This document shows, piece by piece, positions 8,277-16,874 of a DNA stretch of 64,000 nucleotides. The DNA is taken from contig CALEMF010000076.1 of assembly GCA_937911505.1 (NCBI GenBank), forward strand, positions 62,001-126,000, in the 5' to 3' direction. The stretch comes from an uncultured Cytophagales bacterium. Its GTDB lineage: Bacteria; Bacteroidota; Bacteroidia; Cytophagales; Thermonemataceae. The position numbers and the translations under genes are program-made. Within the stretch, counting starts at the first letter, position 1, and the number at the start of each line of letters is the position of its first letter. The notes beneath the pieces were generated by a model that did not search any database, had not been told where the DNA came from, and was given only the letters and a program-made list of their open reading frames with translations.

Positions 8277-9911
8277 CTAATCACTGACTACTCTCTCGTA
8301 GAGTGCGTTTCTTTTTTCTTTTACTTGCTCATCTTGTAAGTATTCATCATAAGTAGTCAATCGATCTATGATCCCGTGTGGTGTAATCTCCACGATGCGA
8401 TTGGCAATTGTCTGTACAAACTGATGGTCGTGAGAACTGAATAGAATCGTTCCCGTAAAGTTGATAAGCCCTTCGTTGAGCGCTGTAATCGACTCCAAGT
8501 CTAAGTGATTGGTAGGTTCATCAAGTACCAGTACATTGGCTTCTGAAAGCATCATACGTGAAAGCATACAGCGTACTTTCTCCCCTCCAGATAATACTTT
8601 CGCTTTTTTTAAGGCTTCTTCTCCTGAGAAGAGCATTCGTCCTAAAAAACCCCGAATAAAGCTCTCGTCTTTTTCAGCAGAAAACTGTCTTAGCCAATCT
8701 ACTAGATTGAGATCTACTGATTCAAAAAAGGCGCTATTGTCTGCTGGGAAATAGGCTTGCGAAGTAGTAATTCCCCACTTGTATTCACCTGCATCGGCAG
8801 TTGACTCCTCCATTAAAAAATCGAATAAGGCAGAGATAGCACGTTGCTCCTTACTAAGAAACGCTACCTTATCACCTTTATTGATTGTCAGATCGACGTT
8901 TCTAAAGAAAGGAGTGCCTTCCTCTCCGCTTTTGGTAAGTCCTTCGATGGTCAACATCTGATCGCCCGCTTCCCGCTCAGGTTTGAAAGCAATGTAGGGA
9001 TAACGCCTGCTGGAGGGTTTAATATCATCTAAGGTAAGCTTTTCAAGTAACTTTTTACGAGAGGTGGCTTGGCGCGACTTGGAGGCATTGGCGCTGAATC
9101 GGCTAATAAACTCTTCAAGCTCTTTGCGTTTATCTTCTATTTTCTTGTTTTTATCTTGTAGTTGACGTTGCGCTAACTGGCTCGATTCATACCAAAAGGA
9201 GTAGTTTCCAACGTACAGTTGAATCTTCCCAAAGTCTACATCTGCAATGTGAGTACAGACGGTATCTAGAAAATGGCGATCGTGCGAAATAACAATTACC
9301 GTATTTTTAAAGTCTATTAGAAAATCTTCCAACCATAAGATGGACTCTACATCAAGGTGGTTGGTTGGTTCGTCGAGCAATAATACATCTGGATTCCCAA
9401 AGAGGGCTTGTGCTAATAGGACGCGTACCTTCTCATTCCCATTAAGGTCTTTCATGAGCGAATGGTGCAAGTCTTCTCTAATACCTAACCCACTCAACAA
9501 TTTAGCTGCTTCTGGTTCTGCATCCCACCCGTTTAGGTCAGCAAATTCTCCTTCCAATTCTCCTGCCCGCATATACTCTTCTTCTGAGGCGTCTGGATTA
9601 GCATAAATACCATCTTTTTCTTTCATGATTTCGTACAACCGTTTATGCCCCATAATAACGGTCTCAAGTACTGGGTAGTCGTCGTAAACGAAATGATCTT
9701 GCTTTAGTACAGAAATGCGGGTAGCAGGTAAAATCTGTACGTTCCCTTTGTTGGGTTCGATTTCACCAGCAAGGATTTTCATGAAGGTAGATTTCCCTGC
9801 TCCATTTGCCCCAATGAGTCCATAGCAGTTACCAGGTGTAAATTTAATCGACACATCTTCAAATAAGACACGTTTGCCGTATTGTAGTCGTACATTCTCA
9901 GTGGCAATCAT
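8277..9911 (-). CDS. ABC-F family ATPase, YbiT/YkpA-like
   Basis: A 544-residue soluble protein with two ABC domains and no membrane segments. NBD1 (about 1-250) has Walker A GANGAGKST and Walker B LLLDEPTNHLD but a degenerate signature, LNGNEK. A charged linker with KKKIEDKRKELEEF follows (about 250-320). NBD2 (about 320-520) has an intact signature LSGGEK and Walker B LVLDEPTNHLD, but its Walker A is replaced by LSKEQRAISAL. Thus one composite ATP site is consensus and the other is degenerate. The family acts on ribosomes, relieving stalled translation, and some members protect against antibiotics. Single-gene unit with its own terminator. Confidence 0.9.
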   Translation of the reverse strand: MIATENVRLQYGKRVLFEDVSIKFTPGNCYGLIGANGAGKSTFMKILAGEIEPNKGNVQILPATRISVLKQDHFVYDDYPVLETVIMGHKRLYEIMKEKDGIYANPDASEEEYMRAGELEGEFADLNGWDAEPEAAKLLSGLGIREDLHHSLMKDLNGNEKVRVLLAQALFGNPDVLLLDEPTNHLDVESILWLEDFLIDFKNTVIVISHDRHFLDTVCTHIADVDFGKIQLYVGNYSFWYESSQLAQRQLQDKNKKIEDKRKELEEFISRFSANASKSRQATSRKKLLEKLTLDDIKPSSRRYPYIAFKPEREAGDQMLTIEGLTKSGEEGTPFFRNVDLTINKGDKVAFLSKEQRAISALFDFLMEESTADAGEYKWGITTSQAYFPADNSAFFESVDLNLVDWLRQFSAEKDESFIRGFLGRMLFSGEEALKKAKVLSGGEKVRCMLSRMMLSEANVLVLDEPTNHLDLESITALNEGLINFTGTILFSSHDHQFVQTIANRIVEITPHGIIDRLTTYDEYLQDEQVKEKRNALYERVVSD

Positions 9912-10054
9912 AGAGTTCTTAAAATTAAGCGTTTCAAAACGACTACAAAGCTACGAGTTTTCTACTATAGCTAAAAGAATAACACAATGAAAAATATCTT
10001 TTTCCTGAGCAGGGATTTTTACGTTTTTTGGGAGCGATTGATACGAAGTACCAA

Positions 10055-10085
10055 ATAAAAAAACGGCTCCAAGTAGAAGCCGTTT
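10055..10085 (-). terminator. Intrinsic terminator of the NPFG micropeptide gene
   Basis: AAACGGCT (10061-10068) pairs with AGCCGTTT (10078-10085). Read on the minus strand the hairpin is followed by a run of seven T. A second perfect hairpin, TTCTTTT with AAAAGAA around GACC (10090-10107), lies between it and the stop codon of the small gene at 10119. Confidence 0.8.
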
Positions 10086-10118
10086 ATCATTCTTTTGACC
10101 AAAAGAAAGCTGTTTAGC

Positions 10119-10184
10119 TTATATTTTGTCTCCAAAAGGATGCCCAAATGGGCTACCGAATGGATTTCCAAATGGATTGTTCAT
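10119..10184 (-). CDS. Micropeptide of four NPFG-type tetrapeptide repeats
   Basis: A 22-codon frame (21 residues) starting ATG at 10184. It reads Met-Asn, then NPFG, NPFG, SPFG, HPFG, then DKI and TAA. A purine stretch AAAGGA sits eight bases before the ATG, and two hairpins, the second an intrinsic terminator, follow the stop within 65 bases. A start, a regular repeat, a stop and a terminator in one 130-base stretch argue for a real, separately transcribed gene. I know of no described family with this repeat and assign no function. The alternative is chance translation of a structured small RNA. It sits alone in the 9912-10444 gap. Confidence 0.5.
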   Translation of the reverse strand: MNNPFGNPFGSPFGHPFGDKI

Positions 10185-10558
10185 GTTTGTTTCCTTTCGT
10201 TTTGGTGATTGCAATCGGCGTTAATATAATACTTTATCTGCTAAAAACCAAACTATTAGCATAAAATGTATTGTCCCATAGAGCGTCTTTAAATGCTGTA
10301 AAGCTTTAATAGTTGTCTAACCCTTCTCGATTTAAGGACAAACAAAGCGTTGTTAAGTTTTTTATCTGAGAAAAGATTCTTAGATTCAATATTGGGAGCA
10401 TCCATGTTGCTACCCCTACCTTTTAAAACCAGACACTATACCTCATGTAACAAACAATACTTTTACAAATTGACGATTCTGTAGCTAACGTAAGAATTAA
10501 CCGACCTGATAATGCGAATGCTTTCAATCAAGATTTTTGGGAGGAGTTCAAAACCATT

Positions 10559-11257
10559 ATGGAAGCCTTGGATGAACAAAAAGAAGTGCGTGTCATTGTA
10601 CTAAGCGCTGAAGGAAAAAACTTTTCAGCAGGCATGGATTTGACGCTGCTTATGCAAGCGAAGCAAACCGTAGAGACGGAATACTGCCCAGCAAAAGGAA
10701 GAGAGCAGTTAAGAAAGGATATACTTGCTTGGCAAGCAGCTATAACTGCCATTGAACACTGTAAGAAGCCAGTCTTAGCAGCCATTCATGGGGCTTGTAT
10801 GGGCGCTGGTGTAGATTTAGTAACCGCTTGCGATATGCGCTATTGTACGGATGACGTTCAATTCAGTGTGAAAGAGGTTGATTTAGGCATCGTGGCTGAT
10901 TTAGGTACACTACAACGGCTTATTAGAGTAATTCCATATGGTATTGCCTTGGAAATGGCACTAAGTGCTAAGATAGTGGACGGCAAGGAAGCAGAGCGCA
11001 TTCATTTGGTAAATCGTTCTTATAAAGATCAGGCTACGATGCTTAGAGAAGTAACTAAGTTCGCAAAGCTTATTGCCAGTAAGTCTCCCCTGGCAGTACG
11101 AGGAACAAAACAGGTTGTACTTCATGCCCGCGACCATACCGTAGCCGATGGCTTAGCTTATGTAGCTAATTGGAACGCCGCTACGCTTATTTCAAAAGAT
11201 GTAGAAGTGGCGATGAATGCCCAGATGAACAGGGAAACACCTACCTTTGGGGACTAG
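10559..11257 (+). CDS. Crotonase family, delta(3,5)-delta(2,4)-dienoyl-CoA isomerase-like; N-terminus interrupted
   Basis: The first usable ATG is at 10559, giving 232 residues, but family similarity clearly continues upstream in the same frame to base 10451 (including VRINRPDNANAFN), which would make about 268 residues, the normal length. The only in-frame ATG upstream (10445) is followed at once by TAA (10448-10450). The body has the oxyanion-hole pieces EGKNFSAGMDL and HGACMGAGVDL and the acid residues VKEVDLGIVADLG that match the Glu/Asp pair of mammalian ECH1-type dienoyl-CoA isomerases. Role: beta-oxidation of odd-position unsaturated fatty acids. It may start at a rare codon (ATA 10457 or ATT 10469) or be a recent pseudogene. 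Confidence 0.7.
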   Translation: MEALDEQKEVRVIVLSAEGKNFSAGMDLTLLMQAKQTVETEYCPAKGREQLRKDILAWQAAITAIEHCKKPVLAAIHGACMGAGVDLVTACDMRYCTDDVQFSVKEVDLGIVADLGTLQRLIRVIPYGIALEMALSAKIVDGKEAERIHLVNRSYKDQATMLREVTKFAKLIASKSPLAVRGTKQVVLHARDHTVADGLAYVANWNAATLISKDVEVAMNAQMNRETPTFGD

Positions 11258-11283
11258 CCATTAAAACTGAGGTAATAAAAGAG

Positions 11284-11322
11284 AAAAGGAGTCACCTACA
11301 AGATTGGTAAGTGACTCCTTTT
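11284..11322. terminator. Bidirectional terminator between crotonase and rpoZ
   Basis: AAAAGGAGTCAC (11284-11295) pairs perfectly with GTGACTCCTTTT (11311-11322), with a T-run after it on the plus strand and A-run before it. It lies between two convergent genes and can serve both. Confidence 0.85.
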
Positions 11323-11337
11323 TAAATATTATTTTGT

Positions 11338-11667
11338 TTACATCAACATTCCGTCGTCTTCAAGTTTTTGCCAGCCTACTTTATCTTCCAAAAACTCTTC
11401 GGTAGCTAGAGTAGTAGGTTTAGGCAGCCGCTCGTAGTAGCGAGAAATCTCGATCTGCTCTCTATTTTCAAATACCTCTTCTAAGTTATCAATGGCAGAA
11501 GCAAACTCATTTAACTTGCTATGTAGTTCTTCTTTTGTCTCAAGCGCAATTTGTTTAGCTCTTTTAGAAATCACTACCAATGATTTGTATATATTATCTG
11601 TCTGTCCTTCAATTACCTCCGGGTCACGGGTCACAAGTGATGAGGAGGTGGTCGTTAGTTTAGCCAT
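11338..11667 (-). CDS. rpoZ: RNA polymerase omega subunit, Bacteroidota type
   Basis: A 109-residue cytosolic protein. The segments LVTRDPEV, GNIYKSLVVISKRAKQIA (here with DNIYKS) and DNLEEVFENREQIEISRYYERLPKPTTLATEEFLEDKV are characteristic of Bacteroidota omega. It binds the beta-prime subunit and aids RNA polymerase assembly. It lies 26 bases downstream of bamD on the same strand, the usual order in this phylum. In many relatives coaBC follows; here a terminator and a convergent crotonase gene follow instead. Confidence 0.92.
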   Translation of the reverse strand: MAKLTTTSSSLVTRDPEVIEGQTDNIYKSLVVISKRAKQIALETKEELHSKLNEFASAIDNLEEVFENREQIEISRYYERLPKPTTLATEEFLEDKVGWQKLEDDGMLM

Positions 11668-11693
11668 ATTGATTATTTAATTCATTATATTAT

Positions 11694-12557
11694 TTACTTA
11701 GGCTGATCTTTCTCTTGATTTGCCTTGTCTTCTTTTTCCGTTTGCAGTTTTTTGTCTGTTTCTTGCTTTAAAGTTGCTAGTTTTTTAACGCTATTGTCGT
11801 AATAACTATTTGCGCCCTTCATATACTCGCTCTTAGGATACTCTTCTAGTAGCTCATCGTAAGTAACCATTACTGCTTCGTATCGTTCTTGTTGCTTGGT
11901 ACGTACACTATTTTTTGCCAGTAAGTACTCCATTTCCAGCTTTTTGAAGAGTACTTCTTCTACATAGTCAGAGTCTGGGTAGTCTTGTTGAAAGTTTTCT
12001 AACACTACAATAGCAGCCTTGTAGTTCTTCATCTTGTAGTACTGTAAGGCATTGGCATAGGCTTTTTTCTCAAGCTTGGCACGTAGCTCTTTGATAATAG
12101 CATTGGCTTCTTCTAGCCGTTCAGTTGTTGGATATGCATTCAGATAATTCTGAATAGCTGCAATGGCCTGCTTTGTATTTGCCTGATCTAGGTTGTATTC
12201 AGGCGAATCTTTGTACAAACAATACGCTTGCATAAACATGGCTTCTTGGGCATATTCGCTTCTTCCGTAGGTTTGGTAAAACCGTTTAAAGTAAAATGAA
12301 GCGAGCTCGTATTGCCCCATATAATAATAGCAGTAGGATACACGGTATTGTGCCATCTCTCCTTCTTTTCTCCCCTTCAGTAAAGGAATGATTTCTTCCA
12401 AGAGTAAACTGGATTTCTCATAAGATTCTTTCTCGTAGTAGGCCATAGCGCCTTCATACTTCTCTATTAAATCAGTACTCTTTTGCAACCTAGCAAATTT
12501 ACTACAAGCAGTACTTACAAAAATCAGGAGGAATGTGTGGAAGATGATCTTTCGCAT
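11694..12557 (-). CDS. bamD: Outer membrane assembly lipoprotein BamD
   Basis: A 287-residue lipoprotein: signal peptide with lipobox STAC (Cys18), then five TPR-like helical hairpins (about 30-250) with YEKESYEKSSLLLEEI and LASFYFKRFYQTYGRSEYAQEAMFMQAYCLYKDSP as typical BamD signatures, and a charged tail rich in Lys, Glu and Gln. BamD sits on the inner face of the outer membrane and with BamA inserts beta-barrel proteins. It is followed closely by rpoZ in a shared transcript. Confidence 0.92.
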   Translation of the reverse strand: MRKIIFHTFLLIFVSTACSKFARLQKSTDLIEKYEGAMAYYEKESYEKSSLLLEEIIPLLKGRKEGEMAQYRVSYCYYYMGQYELASFYFKRFYQTYGRSEYAQEAMFMQAYCLYKDSPEYNLDQANTKQAIAAIQNYLNAYPTTERLEEANAIIKELRAKLEKKAYANALQYYKMKNYKAAIVVLENFQQDYPDSDYVEEVLFKKLEMEYLLAKNSVRTKQQERYEAVMVTYDELLEEYPKSEYMKGANSYYDNSVKKLATLKQETDKKLQTEKEDKANQEKDQPK

Positions 12558-12624
12558 AGGTGCGCAAAGCTAACAAAATAATAAATATCAAGCAATGTAT
12601 TGGAATAATTATAGTACAAGGCTA

Positions 12625-13017
12625 TTAGTGTCTCACAATGAGCTTTTTTGTAATGACAGCCTTCTTCTCTAAGGTCAGTGTATAGAAGTATACGCCAGAA
12701 GGAATTTTTCCTACACTCACTTTGAGGTGTGTGCTTTGTGGCACCAGCCGGTGGGCTGAAAGAGTTGTTCCGAAAATATCACTGATAGTGATCTTCGCCT
12801 CTTGAACACCATCAGAAAGCTTATAATCGAAGAATATAAAGTGTGTGGAAGGATTAGGGTAAGCGGTGGAAATGGTGATTTGACCATTCTCAAACAACTT
12901 TTCTACGGGGCCTTCTCGATCCACAAGTGGTTTTACCTCCAACGCTTCACCAAAGCTTTGAACGATTGAAAAGTGAAAAGTAAATAAAAACACTAGTACA
13001 GAAAACCTCATAGCCAA
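12625..13017 (-). CDS. Small secreted protein consisting mainly of a type IX sorting domain
   Basis: A 130-residue protein with a signal peptide (about 1-20), a short linker and a type A C-terminal sorting domain (about 48-130) carrying AYPNPSTHFIFFDY and the ending GVYFYTLTLEKKAVITKKLIV. There is almost no cargo domain, only about 28 residues between the signal and the sorting domain. That is unusual: it may be a small surface adaptor, the remnant of a larger protein, or a substrate with a very short payload. Function unknown. Confidence 0.75.
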   Translation of the reverse strand: MAMRFSVLVFLFTFHFSIVQSFGEALEVKPLVDREGPVEKLFENGQITISTAYPNPSTHFIFFDYKLSDGVQEAKITISDIFGTTLSAHRLVPQSTHLKVSVGKIPSGVYFYTLTLEKKAVITKKLIVRH

Positions 13018-13133
13018 AATTATTATGTGTCAAATATAAGGATTCTTCCTGCAATTTCTAGGAGCGTGTAATAAATTTCTTTTTTTATTAACATGCTAAC
13101 TGTCTAAAAATACAGGGAAAACCAAGCTTCTTC

Positions 13134-14915
13134 TCAATTTGCTTTTTCCAAAAGCTGTGTTTGCCTTCTCTCTACTTTGTCGAGCGTTTCTTGCTCTTCA
13201 ACTTCAATCTTTTCTTCTTTCAAACGCTGTTTGATCCGCTTCACTTCTTCCTCATCTCTTATCAACACCGTCTCTCTCAAGGGCTTCTCTTCAATTCGCC
13301 AGAGGAAGCCAGTTAGTCTTGTATCTGGCTCTTGTAGCTCATGTGGCGGGATCACCTTACCGTCTACATTAATATAAAAAGCAATGTTAACTAATTGATT
13401 TTCTTCAAAAAATCCCTTGATGTTACTACAAATCACCCGGTACATCCCAATCATAGACTGGTCTTCTTCCTCGAGTAAGAAATAGATGGTTTCTCCATTT
13501 CCGTTAACATCCATTAAAGTGATTTGGTTCTCTTCAAAGTAAGCATCTACAGTTCTTCCTTTTAGTTGATTAAAGTTTTCTACGCTGTCTTGAGAAATGA
13601 TAAAACTATTGACGCGCATTTCCAGCCGATCTAGTTCATCGTTGGCCATCAATAAACGAATGGAGTCAGCGGTCATTTGGCTATCGGTATTCCATAGTAC
13701 GGGATCTCTGTAGAAATAAATAGTTGAATCCCTGAAATTATACGCCAGAGAGTCGCACTTTCCTTGTAAATCTGTTTTGTAGATTTTCACCCGATTGTAA
13801 GCCAACAGCAATCGTCTCTCTTTAGTAAGTGCAAGGCTATCTCGCCTTTCTACTTGGGCAGCAGAAGCACGCTGATTCTTTGGAAATACTTTTTTATTGT
13901 AGGAAATAAGGGTATCTGCACTTAAAAAGAGCGTATCGCCTTTACTAACGTTACGCATGTACGGATCACCTAGCATTTTTGTAAGTCCCTTCGGCCCCCA
14001 AAAGTAGCCCTCATGTCCATTGATAAAAATACTATCTTTCTTAACGAAAACCTCTGCATTCCCTCGTGCATAGCCTTGTACGCGCTGCTCATCGTAGTAA
14101 ATAGAATCCCCTTTAAGGATATATTTTTCATTTTCTACTTCCGAACGACCACTAAAATTAGATATCTGTGTAAGGGTACGGTAGGTTCCTTTTTCTGCAT
14201 AGATGTTACCATTACTCGACACAATGTTGGTAGGGCCTTTAAAATAGGCGATCTTGTTTACTTCATTGTATTGAAGTGTATCGGATGTAATCGTGTAGTT
14301 AGTTCCTTTGTTTCTTCCTACTACATTTACATCATCTTTAAAAAAGAAAAACTTGGCTTGGGTATCGTAAGTACCCGATAAACTTTTCAGGTTATTTTGG
14401 CTATCTATTACCCGTCCTCCATTATAATAATAACCAATCTTAGAATTAAGGCTATAATCTAAAAAGTCTGTATACAGCGTCATTTTAGGGTCTCTCAACA
14501 CCACATCTTCACGGGCTTGTGCCAACCGCTCATCTCCTAAATAAAAAATTCTTTCACAAACTAACGTGATGCTATCCTGTATGAGTCGCACACTGCCAAA
14601 GGCTTCTACATTGTTGCTATTCTGGTATTTGTAGGCAGAATCACAATAAAGCTTTACATTGCCTTGCTTAAATAGCACATTGCCGATTACTTTGATCAAT
14701 GTATCTCCTACACCTATCATGGTATCTGCTTTCTTTAGCTCTACTACCTCTCCTTTCTCAAAAGTAACAGTATCATAAGGAAGTTTTTGGTAACGTACTG
14801 TATCGTCTTCCGCCACCTTTCGATCTTTCCCTTTTGGGTCGTCTTGTGCATTGGCAGCAGACAGGCTGAAAAAGAAAAAGGCGCTTAATAAAATTACTTT
14901 TACGTTGAGAGACAT
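13134..14915 (-). CDS. OstA-like (LptA/LptD N-terminal fold) envelope protein
   Basis: A 593-residue exported protein with signal peptide (about 1-23). The body repeats short beta-jellyroll units such as VIGNVLFKQGNVKLYCDSAYKY, EAFGSVRLIQDSITLVCERI and GNAEVFVKKDSIFINGHEGYF, the pattern of OstA/LptA domains that form the periplasmic bridge for lipopolysaccharide transport. Bacteroidota commonly carry this extra OstA-like protein; whether it carries LPS or another lipid is not known. The C terminus is a charged coiled coil (about 550-593). It lies 76 bases downstream of the mltG gene on the same strand, forming an envelope pair. Confidence 0.82.
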   Translation of the reverse strand: MSLNVKVILLSAFFFFSLSAANAQDDPKGKDRKVAEDDTVRYQKLPYDTVTFEKGEVVELKKADTMIGVGDTLIKVIGNVLFKQGNVKLYCDSAYKYQNSNNVEAFGSVRLIQDSITLVCERIFYLGDERLAQAREDVVLRDPKMTLYTDFLDYSLNSKIGYYYNGGRVIDSQNNLKSLSGTYDTQAKFFFFKDDVNVVGRNKGTNYTITSDTLQYNEVNKIAYFKGPTNIVSSNGNIYAEKGTYRTLTQISNFSGRSEVENEKYILKGDSIYYDEQRVQGYARGNAEVFVKKDSIFINGHEGYFWGPKGLTKMLGDPYMRNVSKGDTLFLSADTLISYNKKVFPKNQRASAAQVERRDSLALTKERRLLLAYNRVKIYKTDLQGKCDSLAYNFRDSTIYFYRDPVLWNTDSQMTADSIRLLMANDELDRLEMRVNSFIISQDSVENFNQLKGRTVDAYFEENQITLMDVNGNGETIYFLLEEEDQSMIGMYRVICSNIKGFFEENQLVNIAFYINVDGKVIPPHELQEPDTRLTGFLWRIEEKPLRETVLIRDEEEVKRIKQRLKEEKIEVEEQETLDKVERRQTQLLEKAN

Positions 14916-14991
14916 ATCGAAAGCTTAGACATATATAAATCAATACAAGACTATCTGGTTACAAGTTTCATACGAGCTTTAAGGAAGTGAA

Positions 14992-16026
14992 TTAATTTTC
15001 TTGTAAACGTTGCTGAAGCGCACGCTGATAACGCCTTGCGTTTTGCAAATGGACTTGATAACTTTTGGCAAAGTTATGATAGCCAGAAAAATCTTCCTTG
15101 GCACAGAAGTACACGTAATCGTGTTTCTCATAATTAAGAACAGCATTAAGCGCTGCCATCGCAGGTAGATTAATAGGCCCTGGAGGCAAGCCCTTGTATC
15201 GATAAGTATTGTAGGGGGAGTCTACTTCAAGGTGTACATTTAAGACACGCTTAATGGTAAAATCGCCTACTGCAAAAATGACGGTTGGGTCTGCTTGTAG
15301 TAACTGATCTCTCTCGAGTCGATTAATATATACGCCCGCAATGGTTGGCATTTCGTCCTCTTGAGCGGTTTCTGCTTGTACAATAGAAGCTAAGATAGTT
15401 ACTTCTATGGGAGTAAGTCCTACTGCTTCCGCTTCCATCACTCGCTCGGTAGTCCAGTATTTTTTATACTCCTCTGCCATGCGTTCTAAAAACTGTTCTA
15501 ACGACGTACTCCAATATACTTCATAGGTATTGGGTAAAAACATACACATAAAGGTAGTAGTATCGAAGCCGTACTTTTGCGCGACAGTTGGGTCATTTAG
15601 CGCATTGAGCAAGGCTTCTTCGCTCAATGCTACCTGACGACTGATACGCGCTGCTAGCTGTTCTTTGGTGCGAAGCGCAGAGAATTGAAGTTGTACAGGG
15701 ACTTGCTGGCCTGAGCGTAGCAGGACGACCACTTCCATGTTAGTAGCATCGGTGGGAATCAAGTAGCGTCCTGGGCGTACATTTTCTTGGTATTTCATTA
15801 GCTTAGAAAGAAAGGCGAAGGACGTGATATCGTGAATCATGTCTTTGGCTTTGAGCGAATCGAGGACGGTGCGGAAGGTAGCCTCTTGAGGAATGTACAG
15901 ATAGCCTGCTTCTTTTTGCACTTGAAAATTAGGGCTCTTTACCATTTGGTAAAAATAAAAAGAGAAAGTGGCTAATAAGATAACCGTAACTACAAAGATA
16001 ATAGTAAACACCTTTCGACTACGCAT
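14992..16026 (-). CDS. mltG: Endolytic murein transglycosylase MltG
   Basis: A 344-residue inner-membrane protein with one N-terminal membrane helix (about 7-27) and a periplasmic YceG-like domain. The catalytic Glu lies in ILASIVQAETAQEDEM, followed by the family blocks VYINRLERDQLLQADPTV and SPYNTYRYKGLPPGPI. MltG cleaves nascent glycan strands and sets their length. Length is normal for the family. Confidence 0.93.
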   Translation of the reverse strand: MRSRKVFTIIFVVTVILLATFSFYFYQMVKSPNFQVQKEAGYLYIPQEATFRTVLDSLKAKDMIHDITSFAFLSKLMKYQENVRPGRYLIPTDATNMEVVVLLRSGQQVPVQLQFSALRTKEQLAARISRQVALSEEALLNALNDPTVAQKYGFDTTTFMCMFLPNTYEVYWSTSLEQFLERMAEEYKKYWTTERVMEAEAVGLTPIEVTILASIVQAETAQEDEMPTIAGVYINRLERDQLLQADPTVIFAVGDFTIKRVLNVHLEVDSPYNTYRYKGLPPGPINLPAMAALNAVLNYEKHDYVYFCAKEDFSGYHNFAKSYQVHLQNARRYQRALQQRLQEN

Positions 16027-16171
16027 AACCTAGAAAATCAGCTTTTTAATTGGACAAATTTATAAAGAATTCAGATTGTTGAAACAAAACCTACTGAATA
16101 TTTAAGCAGAGACTACATTTTGATATGCCATTCTTTATCCTTAAAATTACCGCATTATTGATTTACTTTCA

Positions 16172-16798
16172 ATGGCGGCTACTTTTCTAAAAATACACCC
16201 TGAGAACCCAGAACCACGTAAAATGAAGCAGGTGGTTGATTGCTTATCTACAGGCGGATTGGTCATCTATCCTACTGATACCGTTTATGGTTTAGGCTGT
16301 GATTTACATAATAAACGGGCCTTAGAAAAAATTTGTCAGATTAAAGGAATTAAACCTAAAAAAGCCAACTTTTCTTTTATTTGTTATGATTTGAGCCACA
16401 TTTCAGTATATGCGAAGGTGAGTACGCCCATCTTTAAGATTATGAAAAAGGCACTGCCAGGGCCTTTTACGTTTATACTAAATGCTACCAGCAAAGTACC
16501 TGAGCTGCTGTACAACAATAAAAAGACGGTAGGTATTCGTATTCCTGACCATCCTATTCCACGATTACTCGTGAGGGAGTTGGACCGACCCATTATTACC
16601 ACTTCGGTACACGACGATGATGAAGTAATTGATTATATTACTTCTCCAGACCTTATCTACGAGAAATTTCAACACAAAGTAGATATAGTGGTTGATGGCG
16701 GGTACGGCAACGTTATCCCATCTACCATCGTAGACTGTACACAAGAAGCTGTGGAAATTGTAAGAGAGGGTGCAGGAGATATTGACACCTATATGTGA
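16172..16798 (+). CDS. L-threonylcarbamoyladenylate synthase (TsaC/Sua5/YrdC family)
   Basis: A 208-residue cytosolic enzyme. The YrdC fold is marked by STGGLVIYPTDTVYGLGCD near the N terminus, the basic patch KGIKPKKANFSFICYDLS, PGPFTFILNA and VGIRIPDHP. It makes threonylcarbamoyl-AMP from threonine, bicarbonate and ATP for the t6A37 modification of tRNAs. No Sua5 extension domain is present, so it is the short TsaC-like form. Confidence 0.9.
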   Translation: MAATFLKIHPENPEPRKMKQVVDCLSTGGLVIYPTDTVYGLGCDLHNKRALEKICQIKGIKPKKANFSFICYDLSHISVYAKVSTPIFKIMKKALPGPFTFILNATSKVPELLYNNKKTVGIRIPDHPIPRLLVRELDRPIITTSVHDDDEVIDYITSPDLIYEKFQHKVDIVVDGGYGNVIPSTIVDCTQEAVEIVREGAGDIDTYM

Positions 16799-16874
16799 AA
16801 AATAACGCTTATAGAAGAAATAGTAATCGGTTGTATTAGTACGCGAAGTGTATTGTAAACACCTGTAAAAGTTT

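Noticed and set aside
9987..10058. 23-residue plus-strand frame starting MKNIFFLSRDF just before the 10061 hairpin
   Set aside because: It ends at the hairpin but the plus strand has only a weak T-tract and no ribosome site; the minus-strand reading explains the hairpin better.
10404..10480. Alternative ATG (10404) as start of the crotonase
   Set aside because: It is in a different frame and its product (MLLPLPFKTRHYTS...) stops soon after and does not resemble the family.
14013..14381. 122-residue plus-strand open frame
   Set aside because: Antisense to the OstA-like gene and rich in unlikely hydrophobic/Cys runs; a shadow.
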